Notes: a model not told the origin generated them from the sequence alone. DNA of 64,000 nt from Cryobacterium sp. PAMC25264 (GCF_019443325.1 NZ_CP080383.1:3720001-3784000); one strand, 5' to 3'; positions 17,607 through 25,991 are shown, counted from the stretch's first letter. Program-made: numbers and translations.

Positions 17607-18617
17607 GTGACATCAATCAGCGTGCGCGATGTGGCCGCGGAGGCCGGCGTCTCCGTGGGGACCGTGTCCAATGTGCTCAACCGGCCGGACAAGGTCTCTG
17701 CCGGAACAGTCTCCCGGGTTCACGCCGCCATCGAGCTGCTCGGATTCGTGCGCAACGACGCGGCCCGCCAACTCAGGGCAGGCCGCAGCCGCAGCATCGG
17801 CCTCGTCGTCCTCGATGTGGGCAACCCGTTCTTCACCGACCTCGCCCGGGGTGCGGAGGACCGTGCCGCGCAGGCTGGGTTGACCGTGCTGCTCGGCAAC
17901 AGTGACGAGACGGCCGCGCGCGAGAGCGCCTACCTGGACCTGTTCGAGGAGCAGAGGGTGCATGGTGTGCTCATTTCGCCGCTCGGTGACAGCGGTGAGC
18001 AGCTCAGCCGGCTGCGGCGCCGAGGCACGCCCACCGTGCTGGTGGACCGCCAGACCGAGGACCGCAGCTTCTCGTCGGTGGCCGTGGACGATGTGGCCGG
18101 GGGTCACCTCGCCGCACGTCACCTCATCGAAGTGGGGCGTTCCCGCCTCGCCTTCGTCGGCGGGCCCCGCGGCATCCGTCAGGTCAGCGATCGACTGGAC
18201 GGCGCCCGCGCTGCCGTGGCCGAGAACGCCGGGGTGTCCCTGGAAACCGTCGAGACGGGATCGCTCACGGTGCTGGAAGGCCGTCGAGTGGGACAGGCGC
18301 TGCTGGCGCGCCGGCCGGAGGACCGGCCGGACGCGATCTTCGCGGCCAATGATCTCCTGGCACTGGGCCTGCTGCAGGCCCTGAACATGTCCGGCGACAT
18401 CCGCGTGCCCGACGAAATCGCCCTCATCGGGTACGACGATATCGCGTTCGCCTCGGCGGCCGTGGTGCCGCTCTCGTCGATCCGCCAGCCCAGCGCCCTG
18501 ATCGGTTTCACGGCCGTGGACCTGCTCCTGCGTGAGGCCGAGGCCGGCGACTCGTTCGTGCCCGAGCAGATCGTCTTCCAGCCCGAGCTTGTCGTGCGGG
18601 CGTCGACCGCGGGCTGA
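17607..18617 (+). CDS. rhaR: LacI-family repressor of rhamnose genes
   Basis: A 336-residue LacI-family protein. Residues 1-60 are the HTH and hinge (ISVRDVAAEAGVSVGTVSNVLNRPDKVS... DAARQLRAGRS). The rest is a periplasmic-binding-protein-like effector domain (SIGLVVLDVGNPFFTDLARGAED, VDRQTEDRSFSSVAVDD, FVGGPRGIRQVSDRLDGAR, FAANDLLALGLLQAL, IGYDDIAFASAAVVPLSSIRQP). The GTG start 17607 has AAGGAGAG upstream. Divergent from rhaT, with two of three matching operators between them. The effector is presumably rhamnose or a pathway intermediate. The name is functional; it is unrelated to the AraC-type RhaR of E. coli. Confidence 0.9.
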   Translation: MTSISVRDVAAEAGVSVGTVSNVLNRPDKVSAGTVSRVHAAIELLGFVRNDAARQLRAGRSRSIGLVVLDVGNPFFTDLARGAEDRAAQAGLTVLLGNSDETAARESAYLDLFEEQRVHGVLISPLGDSGEQLSRLRRRGTPTVLVDRQTEDRSFSSVAVDDVAGGHLAARHLIEVGRSRLAFVGGPRGIRQVSDRLDGARAAVAENAGVSLETVETGSLTVLEGRRVGQALLARRPEDRPDAIFAANDLLALGLLQALNMSGDIRVPDEIALIGYDDIAFASAAVVPLSSIRQPSALIGFTAVDLLLREAEAGDSFVPEQIVFQPELVVRASTAG

Positions 18618-18635
18618 TCCGCTCAGCGGAGCGTT

Positions 18636-20027
18636 TCAGCGCGGAGTTGTCGCCTCGATGACGGCGATCTCCCGCGTCGCGGTCTCTCGATCACGGTCGC
18701 GTTCCGCGGCTGCGGCCTTCTCCGACACGACGCGGATGGCCGAGGTGAGCGGATGCCCGTCGCCCCGGTGCCGCACATGGAACCGTGCCGTGCGGGGTGA
18801 GGTGCGCGGCCGGATGCGCACGCGCAGGCGCTGATATTTGATCATCCAGAACAGCACGACGGCGGCCGCGAGCAGCCCCGACACTGCGGCGACGCCGATC
18901 GACCACCGCGGACCGTACTGGTCGGCCACCCAGCCCACCAGCGGGGCGCCGAGGGGCGTGCCGCCGGCGAAGATCGCCATGTACAGCGCCATCACCCGGC
19001 CGCGCATGGCGGGCTCGGTGGTGGTCTGCACATAGGCGTTCGCCGTGGTCATCAGGGTGAGCGAGGCGAGCCCCACGAACGCGAGCGAGATCGCGAAGGT
19101 GAGGTAGGTGGGCATCAGCGCTGCGACCGTGCAGGAGAGGCCGAAGAAAAACGCCCCGCCGATCACCAGGCGCATCCGCGGGCGGTTCCGCCGCGCGGAC
19201 AGCAGGGCACCGGCCACGCTGCCCACCGCCATGATCGAGCTCAGCATGCCGAACTCGCTGGCACCCATGCCGAACTCCACGGTGGCCATGGTGGAGGTGA
19301 AGATCGCGAAGTTGAACCCGAAGGTGCCCACCAGGAACACCGTGATCAGCACGGCGACGATGTCGGGTCGGTGCCACACGTAGCGGAAGCCGGCCATCAG
19401 TTGGCCCCGCTCGCGAGGCGCGCGCGGTTGCTTGCGGAGTTGTTTGGTGCGGAGGAGGGTCATGGCGAACACCGTGAAGGCGAAGGTCACGGCGTTGATC
19501 AGGAAAACCCAGCCGGCGCCGACCGCCACCGTGAGCACACCGGCTACGGCCGGGCCGATCAGCCGGGCGCCGTTGAACGAAGCCGAGTTGAGCGCCACGG
19601 CGTTCGAGAGGTTGTCGTCGGGAACCAGCTCGGAGACGAAGGTCTGCCGGGCGGGGGCGTCGATGGCGGCCACCACGCCCAGACCAAGGGCGAAGAGGTA
19701 GACGTGCCACAGCTCGACTACGCCCGTGACGGTGATGATGCCCAGGCCAAGGGCCAGCATGCCCATCAGGGTCTGCGTGAGCATCAGCAGCTTGCGCCGG
19801 TCGAACCTGTCCGCGATGAGGCCCGACCACGGCATCAGCACGAGTTGCGGCCCGAATTGCAGGGCCATCACGATGCCCACTGCGGTGGCGTTGTAATCGG
19901 TGAGCTGGGTCAGCACGATCCAGTCCTGGGCCGTGCGCTGCATCCAGGTGCCCACATTGGACACCAGGGCACCGGCGAACCAGATCCTGTAATTGACGAC
20001 GCTCAGAGAGCGGAACATTGCACTCAA
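18636..20027 (-). CDS. MFS transporter (DHA3/EntS-like drug or siderophore exporter)
   Basis: A 463-residue MFS protein with about 12 hydrophobic segments. The N-terminus FRSLSVVNYRIWFAGALVSNVGTWMQRTAQDWIVL is typical of the MFS_3/EntS group, and the loop LIADRFDRRKLLM is motif A. A charged cytoplasmic tail of about 60 residues (from residue 400) rich in Arg/Glu follows the last helix, longer than usual. It overlaps the MarR gene by 4 bases (ATGA), so it is co-expressed and probably induced by the ligand of that repressor. The substrate cannot be read from sequence. Confidence 0.88.
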   Translation of the reverse strand: MSAMFRSLSVVNYRIWFAGALVSNVGTWMQRTAQDWIVLTQLTDYNATAVGIVMALQFGPQLVLMPWSGLIADRFDRRKLLMLTQTLMGMLALGLGIITVTGVVELWHVYLFALGLGVVAAIDAPARQTFVSELVPDDNLSNAVALNSASFNGARLIGPAVAGVLTVAVGAGWVFLINAVTFAFTVFAMTLLRTKQLRKQPRAPRERGQLMAGFRYVWHRPDIVAVLITVFLVGTFGFNFAIFTSTMATVEFGMGASEFGMLSSIMAVGSVAGALLSARRNRPRMRLVIGGAFFFGLSCTVAALMPTYLTFAISLAFVGLASLTLMTTANAYVQTTTEPAMRGRVMALYMAIFAGGTPLGAPLVGWVADQYGPRWSIGVAAVSGLLAAAVVLFWMIKYQRLRVRIRPRTSPRTARFHVRHRGDGHPLTSAIRVVSEKAAAAERDRDRETATREIAVIEATTPR

Positions 20028-20494
20028 CTGTCGGTGAGCTCCTTCATGATGTCGGTGGCGGCGGCCAGAACCTGGCGCTGCTCGGGGGTGAGCCGCAGGA
20101 TGCGCTTGGCGATCCAGTCATCGCGGCGTCGGCGAGTCTCCTTCACAAGGGCCAGCCCGGCCGGGGTGGCGGTGAGGATGACCTTGCGGCCGTCCTCGGC
20201 CGAGCCGGCCCGATCGACCAGGCCCGCTTGCACCAGTGCATTCACGGTGCGATTCATCGAGGGCGGGGTGACCCGTTCCTCGTCGCTGAGCGCGCTGAGG
20301 GTCATCGGCCCCAGCCGGAAGACGGCGCCGAGGGCCGAGAACTGGCCGCCGGTGAGTTCGTTTTCGGCCTGTTCCTGGCGCACTCGCCGGGCAAGCCGGC
20401 CGTTGGCCAGCCGGAAGTCGTGGCTCAGTTCGGCGACGGTGCGGCGCTTGGTGTGCGCCGCCGCGGCAGGGTGAGTCGGAGGAAGGAGAATCAT
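20024..20494 (-). CDS. MarR-family transcriptional regulator
   Basis: A 156-residue MarR protein. The winged HTH is SALGAVFRLGPMTLSALSDEERVTPPSMNRTVNALVQAGLVDRAGSAEDGRKVILTATPAG, with the usual D-x-R wing (EDGRKV). It is the first gene of a two-gene unit with the exporter and is preceded by TTAGC dyads. The ATG at 20494 lies 9 bases after TAGGCT with no Shine-Dalgarno, so the message may be leaderless or nearly so. Expected role: repress itself and the exporter until a toxic compound binds. Confidence 0.9.
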   Translation of the reverse strand: MILLPPTHPAAAAHTKRRTVAELSHDFRLANGRLARRVRQEQAENELTGGQFSALGAVFRLGPMTLSALSDEERVTPPSMNRTVNALVQAGLVDRAGSAEDGRKVILTATPAGLALVKETRRRRDDWIAKRILRLTPEQRQVLAAATDIMKELTDS

Positions 20495-20500
20495 GATTAC

Positions 20501-20526
20501 TTAGCCTAACAAATTAGCCATGCTAA
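20501..20526 (-). promoter_or_regulatory. MarR operator and -10 region
   Basis: TTAGC-CAT-GCTAA (20514-20526) is a perfect 5+3+5 dyad, and a second TTAGCCTAA lies at 20501-20509. The minus-strand -10 box TAGGCT sits in the second copy, so a bound repressor would cover the promoter. Confidence 0.65.
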
Positions 20527-20551
20527 TGATTCCCGCGCCCCTGCTGTGGTC

Positions 20552-20620
20552 CCAACTGGTCCCGCTTCAGACAATTGCACCCGGTGTGCCGGGTGCAGAT
20601 GTCCGGATGGGCACCAGTTA
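20552..20620. repeat. Dispersed palindromic element, copy C
   Basis: A 69-bp element with outer arms AACTGGT and ACCAGTT and inner arms around GCACCCGGTGTGCCGGGTGC. It lies between the divergent marR and alpha/beta hydrolase genes and stops 16 bases before the hydrolase start. More diverged in the inner arms than copies A and B. Confidence 0.8.
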
Positions 20621-20635
20621 CGGCAGAATGAGCCC

Positions 20636-21523
20636 GTGCCCACCTTCATTGACGAATACGGCGTCCCCATCGTGTACTACGCCTGGCCGGTCGACCATCC
20701 CCGCGGCATCGTGCAGCTCGTGCACGGGGTGGGTGAACATGCCCTGCGCTACCGCGAGGTGGCGCGCGCGCTGAACCTGGCCGGGTACACCGTTTACGCC
20801 GACGATCACCGCGGCCACGGGCAGACCGGGATGCGCCAGCACGGCGGCGACGCCGACATGCTCGGCCGGCTCGGCCCGGGCGGTCTGCGTGCGGCTGTTG
20901 CCGCCGTGCACGGCTTCACCGCCGAGATCCGCCGTCTCGCGCGGGCCGAGCCTGGAGTTCCGCCCTTGCCGCTGGTGCTGGTCGGGCACAGCTGGGGGTC
21001 GTTCATGGCCCAGATGCTCGTGAACCAGCATCCCGACGACTACCAGGCCGTCGTTCTCACCGGCACTGCCTACCGCTGGCCCGGCTATCTCGACAGCGGT
21101 GACCTCAACCGCAAGCACAAGCATCTGGGCTCGACCGGCGCCGAGTGGCTCAGCCGGGACCCGGCCGTGGCGGCGGCGTTCGTGGCCGATCCGCTCACGA
21201 CGAGTGTGCCGTTGGCCAGGCTGTTCGGGCTGCGGGATGCCGCCCGCATCCTCGGCCGCCCGGCTCGCGGCCTCCCCGCCGGGCTGCCCCTGCTCATTCA
21301 GGTCGGCGGTGACGACCCGGTCGGCGGGGAGCGCAGCGCGCAGAAGCTTGCCCAGGTCTACCAGCGCCGGTCGGGGCTGACGGATGTGCGGGTGATCGTC
21401 TACCCCGGCGCCCGGCACGAGGTGTTCAACGAGACCAACCGCGACGAGGTGCTCGCCGACCTGGTGTCCTGGCTGGACGCACACCTCCCCGAGCCCGCCG
21501 GATCGAGCGCGACCGACGATTAG
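20636..21523 (+). CDS. Alpha/beta hydrolase (monoacylglycerol-lipase-like)
   Basis: A 295-residue serine hydrolase of the Hydrolase_4 / lysophospholipase type. Seen: GIVQLVHGVGEHALRYREVA (oxyanion His-Gly), YADDHRGHGQTG, nucleophile elbow LVGHSWGSFMAQ (Ser at GHSWG), LIQVGGDDPVGGERS with the acid Asp, and YPGARHEVFNE with the catalytic His. Likely acts on acylglycerol or lysolipid esters. Start GTG 20636, chosen because TACGGCAGAAT (-10-like) ends about 8 bases upstream and a palindrome sits before it. An upstream in-frame start would be inside that repeat. Confidence 0.87.
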   Translation: MPTFIDEYGVPIVYYAWPVDHPRGIVQLVHGVGEHALRYREVARALNLAGYTVYADDHRGHGQTGMRQHGGDADMLGRLGPGGLRAAVAAVHGFTAEIRRLARAEPGVPPLPLVLVGHSWGSFMAQMLVNQHPDDYQAVVLTGTAYRWPGYLDSGDLNRKHKHLGSTGAEWLSRDPAVAAAFVADPLTTSVPLARLFGLRDAARILGRPARGLPAGLPLLIQVGGDDPVGGERSAQKLAQVYQRRSGLTDVRVIVYPGARHEVFNETNRDEVLADLVSWLDAHLPEPAGSSATDD

Positions 21524-21532
21524 GCTGTGCTC

Positions 21533-22582
21533 ATGCATGGTGAATACAAGGTTCCTGGCGGCAAGCTCGTTGTGGTCGACCTCGAGGTCGTCGACAACGT
21601 CATCAGCGGTTTCCGGCTCGCCGGCGACTTCTTCCTCGAACCCGACGACGCTCTCGAGGACATCAACGACGCGGTGAACGGGCTCTCCGCCGACAGCGAC
21701 GCGGCCACCATCGCCGCGGCAGTGCGGGCCGCGTTGCCGGCGGGCGCCACTCTTCTCGGCTTCTCACCCGAATCCGTGGCAGTGGCCGTGCGGCGCTCGC
21801 TGGCCCACGCCAGCAGCTGGCGCGACTACGACTGGCAGCTCATCCACACCAAGGCAGTGCCGCCGGTGATGCAGATGGCGCTCGACGAGGTTCTGGCCGT
21901 CGAGGTGGGCGAAGGACGGCGCCAGCCCACTCTGCGTATCTGGGAATGGAACGAGCCGGCCGTCGTGATCGGCAGCTTCCAGTCGCTGAAGAACGAGGTC
22001 GACGCTGTCAACGCCGAGAAGCACGGCTTCACCGTGGTGCGCCGGGTGAGCGGTGGCGGCGCCATGTTCATGGAAGCCGGCTCCGTGATCACCTACTCGA
22101 TCTACGTGCCCACCGAGCTCGTGCACGGCATGACCTTCGCCGACTCCTACGCCTTCCTCGACGAGTGGGTCATCACGGCCCTCAAATCACTCGGCATTGA
22201 TGCCCACTACCAGCCGCTCAACGACATCACGAGCCCCACAGGCAAGATCGGTGGCGCCGCGCAGAAGCGGCTCGGCAGCGGCGCCGTGCTGCACCACGTG
22301 ACCATGAGCTACGACATGGACGGCGAGAAGATGGTGCAGGTGCTGCGCATCGGCCGGGAGAAGCTCAGCGACAAGGGCATCACCAGTGCCGCGAAGCGCG
22401 TCGATCCGTTGCGCAGCCAGACCGGCCTCAGCCGGGCCGAGATCATCGACCGCATGAAGCAGACGTTCACAAGCCTCTATGGGGCCACGCCGGGAGACAT
22501 CACCGACGAGGAATATGCCAAGGCCGCCGGCCTCGTCGAGAGCAAGTTCAGCACCGCCGAGTGGATCGGGCGCGTTCCCTAG
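21533..22582 (+). CDS. lplA: Lipoate--protein ligase family protein with N-terminal accessory domain
   Basis: A 349-residue protein. Residues 1-95 (GEYKVPGGKLVVVDLEVVDN, then GFRLAGDFFLEPDDALEDI) look like the accessory domain normally found at the C-terminus of lipoate ligases. Residues 100-340 are the BPL/LplA/LipB catalytic domain: LRIWEWNEPAVVIGSFQSLKNEVD, VVRRVSGGGAMFMEAGSVITYS (RR-x-SGGGA motif), and SPTGKIGGAAQKRLGSGAVLHHVTMSYDMD with the conserved catalytic Lys. The domain order is thus swapped relative to E. coli LplA. It attaches lipoate to E2/H proteins. ATG 21533 lies 7 bases after a TAGGCT box, with no ribosome site, so it is leaderless. It follows the hydrolase by 9 bases. Confidence 0.88.
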   Translation: MHGEYKVPGGKLVVVDLEVVDNVISGFRLAGDFFLEPDDALEDINDAVNGLSADSDAATIAAAVRAALPAGATLLGFSPESVAVAVRRSLAHASSWRDYDWQLIHTKAVPPVMQMALDEVLAVEVGEGRRQPTLRIWEWNEPAVVIGSFQSLKNEVDAVNAEKHGFTVVRRVSGGGAMFMEAGSVITYSIYVPTELVHGMTFADSYAFLDEWVITALKSLGIDAHYQPLNDITSPTGKIGGAAQKRLGSGAVLHHVTMSYDMDGEKMVQVLRIGREKLSDKGITSAAKRVDPLRSQTGLSRAEIIDRMKQTFTSLYGATPGDITDEEYAKAAGLVESKFSTAEWIGRVP

Positions 22583-22595
22583 CCGAGAGCGCCTG

Positions 22596-22916
22596 CTACC
22601 GACCGCGGCTCAGCAGGTCCTGATACTCAGCGTGCGAGTCGATCCATTCGGCGACGAACGGGCATTCGGCCACCACCGTGAAGTCGGTGCGGGTGCGCAC
22701 GTCGTCCAGGGCGCCCTCCACCAGGATGCTCGCCAAGCCGTGGTCACGCCGGGCCGGGTCCACCTCGGTGTGGGTGAAGCGCAGTTCCTCGCCCTCGATG
22801 CGGTAGTCGGCCAGGCCGACGGGCTCGCCGTCCTGCCAGAGGGTGTAGCGAGAGACCTCGGGCTCGTGCTCCACCCGAGCGCCGGATCCGTCTGTCGTCA
22901 ATTCGTCGGTCGTCAT
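22596..22916 (-). CDS. Small GNAT-like N-acetyltransferase (YjdJ/GNAT_2 type)
   Basis: A 106-residue protein of the short GNAT family that lacks the outer strands of full-size enzymes. Seen: YTLWQDGEPVGLADYRIEGEELRFTHTEVDPARRDHGLASILVEGALDDVR with the R-x2-G-x-A/G acetyl-CoA loop (RRDHGLAS), and a C-terminal VVAECPFVAEWIDSHAEYQDLL with the conserved Cys-Pro-Phe. Substrate unknown. The ends of lplA and this gene converge with 13 bases between them. Confidence 0.85.
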   Translation of the reverse strand: MTTDELTTDGSGARVEHEPEVSRYTLWQDGEPVGLADYRIEGEELRFTHTEVDPARRDHGLASILVEGALDDVRTRTDFTVVAECPFVAEWIDSHAEYQDLLSRGR

Positions 22917-22950
22917 CGGAACAGCGTAGGCCGACTGACAGAATGAGGGA

Positions 22951-23856
22951 ATGCCAAACGCATGGACTCAGGCCTCTCCCAGCAGGGTCATCGAGGCCGA
23001 CAACCTCGAGGTGCTGCCGACGCTTCCCGACGGCGCGTTCACGCTCATCTACCTCGACCCGCCGTTCAACACCGGCCGGTCGCAGAAGCGGCAGGCCACC
23101 ACGTCGGTGCGCAGCACTCAGGCCAGCGGCGCGCACGCGGCCGGCACGATCACGGGTTTCAAGGGCCAGCGGTACGAGCGCATCAAGGGTGACCTGCTCG
23201 GCTACGACGACCAGTTCGAGGATTACTGGGCGTTCCTCGAGCCCCGGCTGATCGAGGCCTGGCGGCTGCTCGCCGACGACGGCACGCTCTACCTGCACCT
23301 CGACTACCGCGAGGCGCACTACGCCAAGGTGCTGCTCGACGCCCTCTTCGGCCGGGAGTGCTTCCTCAACGAGCTCATCTGGGCCTACGACTACGGCGCC
23401 AAGTCGAAGAACCGCTGGCCCACCAAGCACGACACGATCCTGGTCTACGTGAAGAACCCCAAGAGCTACTACTTCGACTCCAGCACGGTCGACCGCGAGC
23501 CGTACATGGCCCCGGGCCTGGTGACGCCCGAGAAGGTGGCCAAGGGCAAGCTGCCCACGGATGTCTGGTGGCACACCATCGTCTCGCCCACGGGCAAGGA
23601 GAAGACCGGGTATCCCACGCAGAAGCCCGTGGGCATCCTGCGCCGCATGATCCAGGCGTCCAGCCGGGAGGGCGACTGGGTGCTGGACTTCTTTGCCGGC
23701 AGCGGCACCACGGGCGCCGTCGCCGCCGCGCTCGGCCGCCGCTTCCTCCTCATCGACCAGAACCCCGAGTCCCTTGCCGTGATGCACGAGCGGCTCGGCG
23801 GGCTACCCGAGGTCGATTTCGTCGACGCCGAGCGGGAGACAAGACTGGGAGCATGA
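22951..23856 (+). CDS. DNA methyltransferase, beta-class (adenine-N6 or cytosine-N4), orphan
   Basis: A 301-residue type-II-like methyltransferase. Motif IV (LDPPFNTG, Asp36) comes before motif I (DFFAGSGTTGAVAAALGRR, about 245-260), the beta-class order. Both are intact, as is YPTQKPVGILRRMI. A target-recognition stretch lies between them. No restriction endonuclease, specificity subunit or Vsr protein is next to it, so it appears solitary, perhaps marking DNA for regulation or protecting against incoming nucleases. The ATG 22951 follows CAGAAT by 6-7 bases, consistent with leaderless expression. Its stop overlaps the next gene by ATGA. Target sequence unknown. Confidence 0.9.
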   Translation: MPNAWTQASPSRVIEADNLEVLPTLPDGAFTLIYLDPPFNTGRSQKRQATTSVRSTQASGAHAAGTITGFKGQRYERIKGDLLGYDDQFEDYWAFLEPRLIEAWRLLADDGTLYLHLDYREAHYAKVLLDALFGRECFLNELIWAYDYGAKSKNRWPTKHDTILVYVKNPKSYYFDSSTVDREPYMAPGLVTPEKVAKGKLPTDVWWHTIVSPTGKEKTGYPTQKPVGILRRMIQASSREGDWVLDFFAGSGTTGAVAAALGRRFLLIDQNPESLAVMHERLGGLPEVDFVDAERETRLGA

Positions 23857-24779
23857 GACTCCGCATTTTCACCGAGCCCCAGCAGGGTGCCAGCTACGAT
23901 GACATCCTCGCGGTCGCGCAGGCCACCGAGACGCTCGGCTTCGACGCCTTCTTCCGCTCCGACCACTACCTCGCGATGGGCGATCACGTCTCGGGGCTGC
24001 CGGGGCCGACGGATGCCTGGACCACGCTGGCGGGTCTCGCCCGCGAGACCGAGCGCATCCGGCTCGGCACCCTGGTGTCGTCGGTCACCTACCGGCCGCC
24101 GGGGATCCTGGCGATCCAGGTGGCCCAGGTGGACCAGATGTCGAAGGGCCGTGTGGAGCTGGGCCTGGGCACCGGCTGGTTCGAACAGGAACACCTGGCC
24201 TACGGGATCCCGTTCCCGGCGAAACGGTTCGGCATGCTCGAGGAGCAGCTCGAGATCGTGACCGGCCTCTGGGAGACCCCGGTGGGCCAGACCTACAGCT
24301 TCGCCGGCGAGCACTACACACTCGCCGACTCGCCCGCCCTGCCCAAGCCCAGCCAAGCCCGCGTGCCGGTGATCGTGGGCGGCGGCGGCGCCAAGCGCAC
24401 CCCGGCGCTGGCCGCGCGCTTCGCCACCGAGTTCAACCTGCCGTTCCCAGAGTTCGCCGACATCCCGGGCAAGTTCGCCGGGGTGCGCCGCGCCTGCGAA
24501 GCGGTGGGCCGGGACCCCCGCGAGCTGGTGTACTCGACCGCGCTCATCGCGGTCGCCGGTGCGGACGAGGCCGAGTTCGCGCGCCGGGCCGCCGCCGTTG
24601 GCCGCGAGCCCGGGGAGCTGCGCGAGCACGGGATCGCCGGAACCACGAGCGAGATCGTCGATCGGCTCGGCGCGCTCGCCGAGGACGGCGTGGAGTGCGT
24701 CTATCTGCAGATCATGGATCTGGCCGACCTCGATCATCTGGACTTCATCGCGCGCGAGGTCGTGCCGCAGCTGGGCTGA
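23853..24779 (+). CDS. LLM-class F420-dependent oxidoreductase
   Basis: A 308-residue luciferase-like TIM-barrel protein: GFDAFFRSDHYLAMGD, DAWTTLAGLARETERIRLGTLVSSVTYRPPGILA, VELGLGTGWFEQEHLAYGIPFPAKRFGMLEEQLEI, and VIVGGGGAKRTPALAARFATEFNLPF. The overall pattern matches the actinobacterial TIGR03560-type F420-dependent group, which carry hydride on deazaflavin F420; FMN use cannot be excluded. Start ATG 23853 overlaps the methyltransferase stop, so both are likely co-transcribed, although a functional link is not obvious. Confidence 0.85.
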   Translation: MRLRIFTEPQQGASYDDILAVAQATETLGFDAFFRSDHYLAMGDHVSGLPGPTDAWTTLAGLARETERIRLGTLVSSVTYRPPGILAIQVAQVDQMSKGRVELGLGTGWFEQEHLAYGIPFPAKRFGMLEEQLEIVTGLWETPVGQTYSFAGEHYTLADSPALPKPSQARVPVIVGGGGAKRTPALAARFATEFNLPFPEFADIPGKFAGVRRACEAVGRDPRELVYSTALIAVAGADEAEFARRAAAVGREPGELREHGIAGTTSEIVDRLGALAEDGVECVYLQIMDLADLDHLDFIAREVVPQLG

Positions 24780-24830
24780 CCCGCTTCAGGCCGGCCCGTT
24801 TCAGCGCGGCCCGCATGAGGCTGGGTCGCG

Positions 24831-25859
24831 TCAGGCTGAGTCGCGCAGCACCAGACGGGTCGGCATGATGTTGTGGTGCGGTACGGCGTCGTCGCCGGCC
24901 AGCAGGCGCAGCAGCAGGTCGGCCATGGCGAAGCCCATCTCCTTGGACGGCTGGCTCACCGTGGTGAGCGAGATCGGGCCGGACAGCGCGGCCGGGCTGT
25001 CGTCGAAGGCCACCACCGCGATGTCCCGCGGAACGGCTCGGCCCAGTTCGGCCAGCACGGCCATGGAGCCCACGGCCATCAGGTCGCTGGCCACGAAGAG
25101 TGCGTCGATGTCGGGGCTGTGCTCGAGCAGGCGGCGGGTGGCGGCGGCGGCGCCGGCGGCCGTGAAGTCACCGTGCTCCACGGCATCCGCCGGCAGCCCG
25201 GCCTGGCCCAGCGCGTGGCGGAACCCGTTGAGGCGGTCGATACCGGCGGGCATGTCGACGGGGCCGGTGACGGTGCCGACCCGGTGCCGGCCGATGTCGA
25301 TGAGGTGCTGCACGCCGCTGATCGCACCCGCGACGTTGTCGACGTCGACGAAGTAGTTGTCGGCTCCGGAGTGATTGGTGGGCCGACCACCGAAGACGAC
25401 GGGCATGGTGGACTCGAGGTTGGCCACAAAATTGTCCCCGGTGTGGTGCGAGATGACCAGGGCGCCGTCGACGTTGCCCGAGCGCAGGTAGCGCATGGTC
25501 TTGTGCCGGGGGTCGCTCGAGGCGACGAGCAGGTTGAGCGTGTAGTCGCTCTCGTCGAGGCGCTGCGTGATGCCCTGCACGACAGCGGCGAAGTAGGGGT
25601 CGCCGAAGAACTTCGTCATGTCTTCGGGCACGACCAGGGCCACGGACTGCGTCTGGTGGCTGGCCAGCGATCGGGCGGCCCGGTTGGGCACGTAGTTGAG
25701 CTGCTCGATGGCCGCCTGCACCGACTCCACGACCTCGGGCCGCACCTTCGGCGAGCCGTTGACGACCCGGCTGACCGTGGCTCGGGACACGCCCGCGGCG
25801 GCGGCCACCATCTCGAGGGTTGGCGCGGGAGGCCGCGCACTCCGGGTTCCCAATGTCAT
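24831..25859 (-). CDS. LacI-family repressor of the adjacent sugar importer
   Basis: A 342-residue LacI-family protein. HTH: TLEMVAAAAGVSRATVSRVVNGSPKVRPEVVESVQAAI; hinge: NRAARSLASHQ. Effector domain: VALVVPEDMTKFFGDPYFAAVVQGI, YFVDVDNVAGAISGVQHLIDIGRHRVGTVTGP, LFVASDLMAVGSMAVLAELGR, VAFDDSPAALSGPISLTTVSQP. It is divergent from the CUT1 importer genes, with two TGAGAGCGCTCTCA operators between them. The motif resembles cellobiose/beta-glucoside repressor sites (TGGGAGCGCTCCCA) of actinobacteria with one changed position per half-site. A beta-glucoside-like or similar oligosaccharide is therefore a fair guess, not a proven ligand. Confidence 0.88.
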   Translation of the reverse strand: MTLGTRSARPPAPTLEMVAAAAGVSRATVSRVVNGSPKVRPEVVESVQAAIEQLNYVPNRAARSLASHQTQSVALVVPEDMTKFFGDPYFAAVVQGITQRLDESDYTLNLLVASSDPRHKTMRYLRSGNVDGALVISHHTGDNFVANLESTMPVVFGGRPTNHSGADNYFVDVDNVAGAISGVQHLIDIGRHRVGTVTGPVDMPAGIDRLNGFRHALGQAGLPADAVEHGDFTAAGAAAATRRLLEHSPDIDALFVASDLMAVGSMAVLAELGRAVPRDIAVVAFDDSPAALSGPISLTTVSQPSKEMGFAMADLLLRLLAGDDAVPHHNIMPTRLVLRDSA

Positions 25860-25949
25860 GGGGTCATTCTATTTCGCAAGTTCGTCTGGGGCGCACAGCG
25901 CGCTGTGCGGTCTTCGCCACGCCGGTTCGCGACCGGCGACCGAGTCGCC

Positions 25950-25979
25950 TTGACAAGCGCTCCGATGGTGTCCTAAGGT
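25950..25979 (+). promoter_or_regulatory. Promoter of the sugar importer operon
   Basis: TTGACA at 25950-25955 and TAAGGT at 25974-25979 with an 18-base spacer give a near-consensus housekeeping promoter. Transcription would begin near 25986, immediately before the first operator. Confidence 0.7.
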
Positions 25980-25991
25980 GGCGGTGATCAA

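Noticed and set aside
22951..23856. A restriction-modification system around the methyltransferase
   Set aside because: Neighbours are a GNAT protein and a luciferase-like oxidoreductase; no nuclease or specificity subunit is present.
24780..24840. Imperfect direct repeats (CCGCTTCAG / CCGTTTCAG-like) after the F420 oxidoreductase
   Set aside because: Too short and degenerate to call a repeat or terminator.
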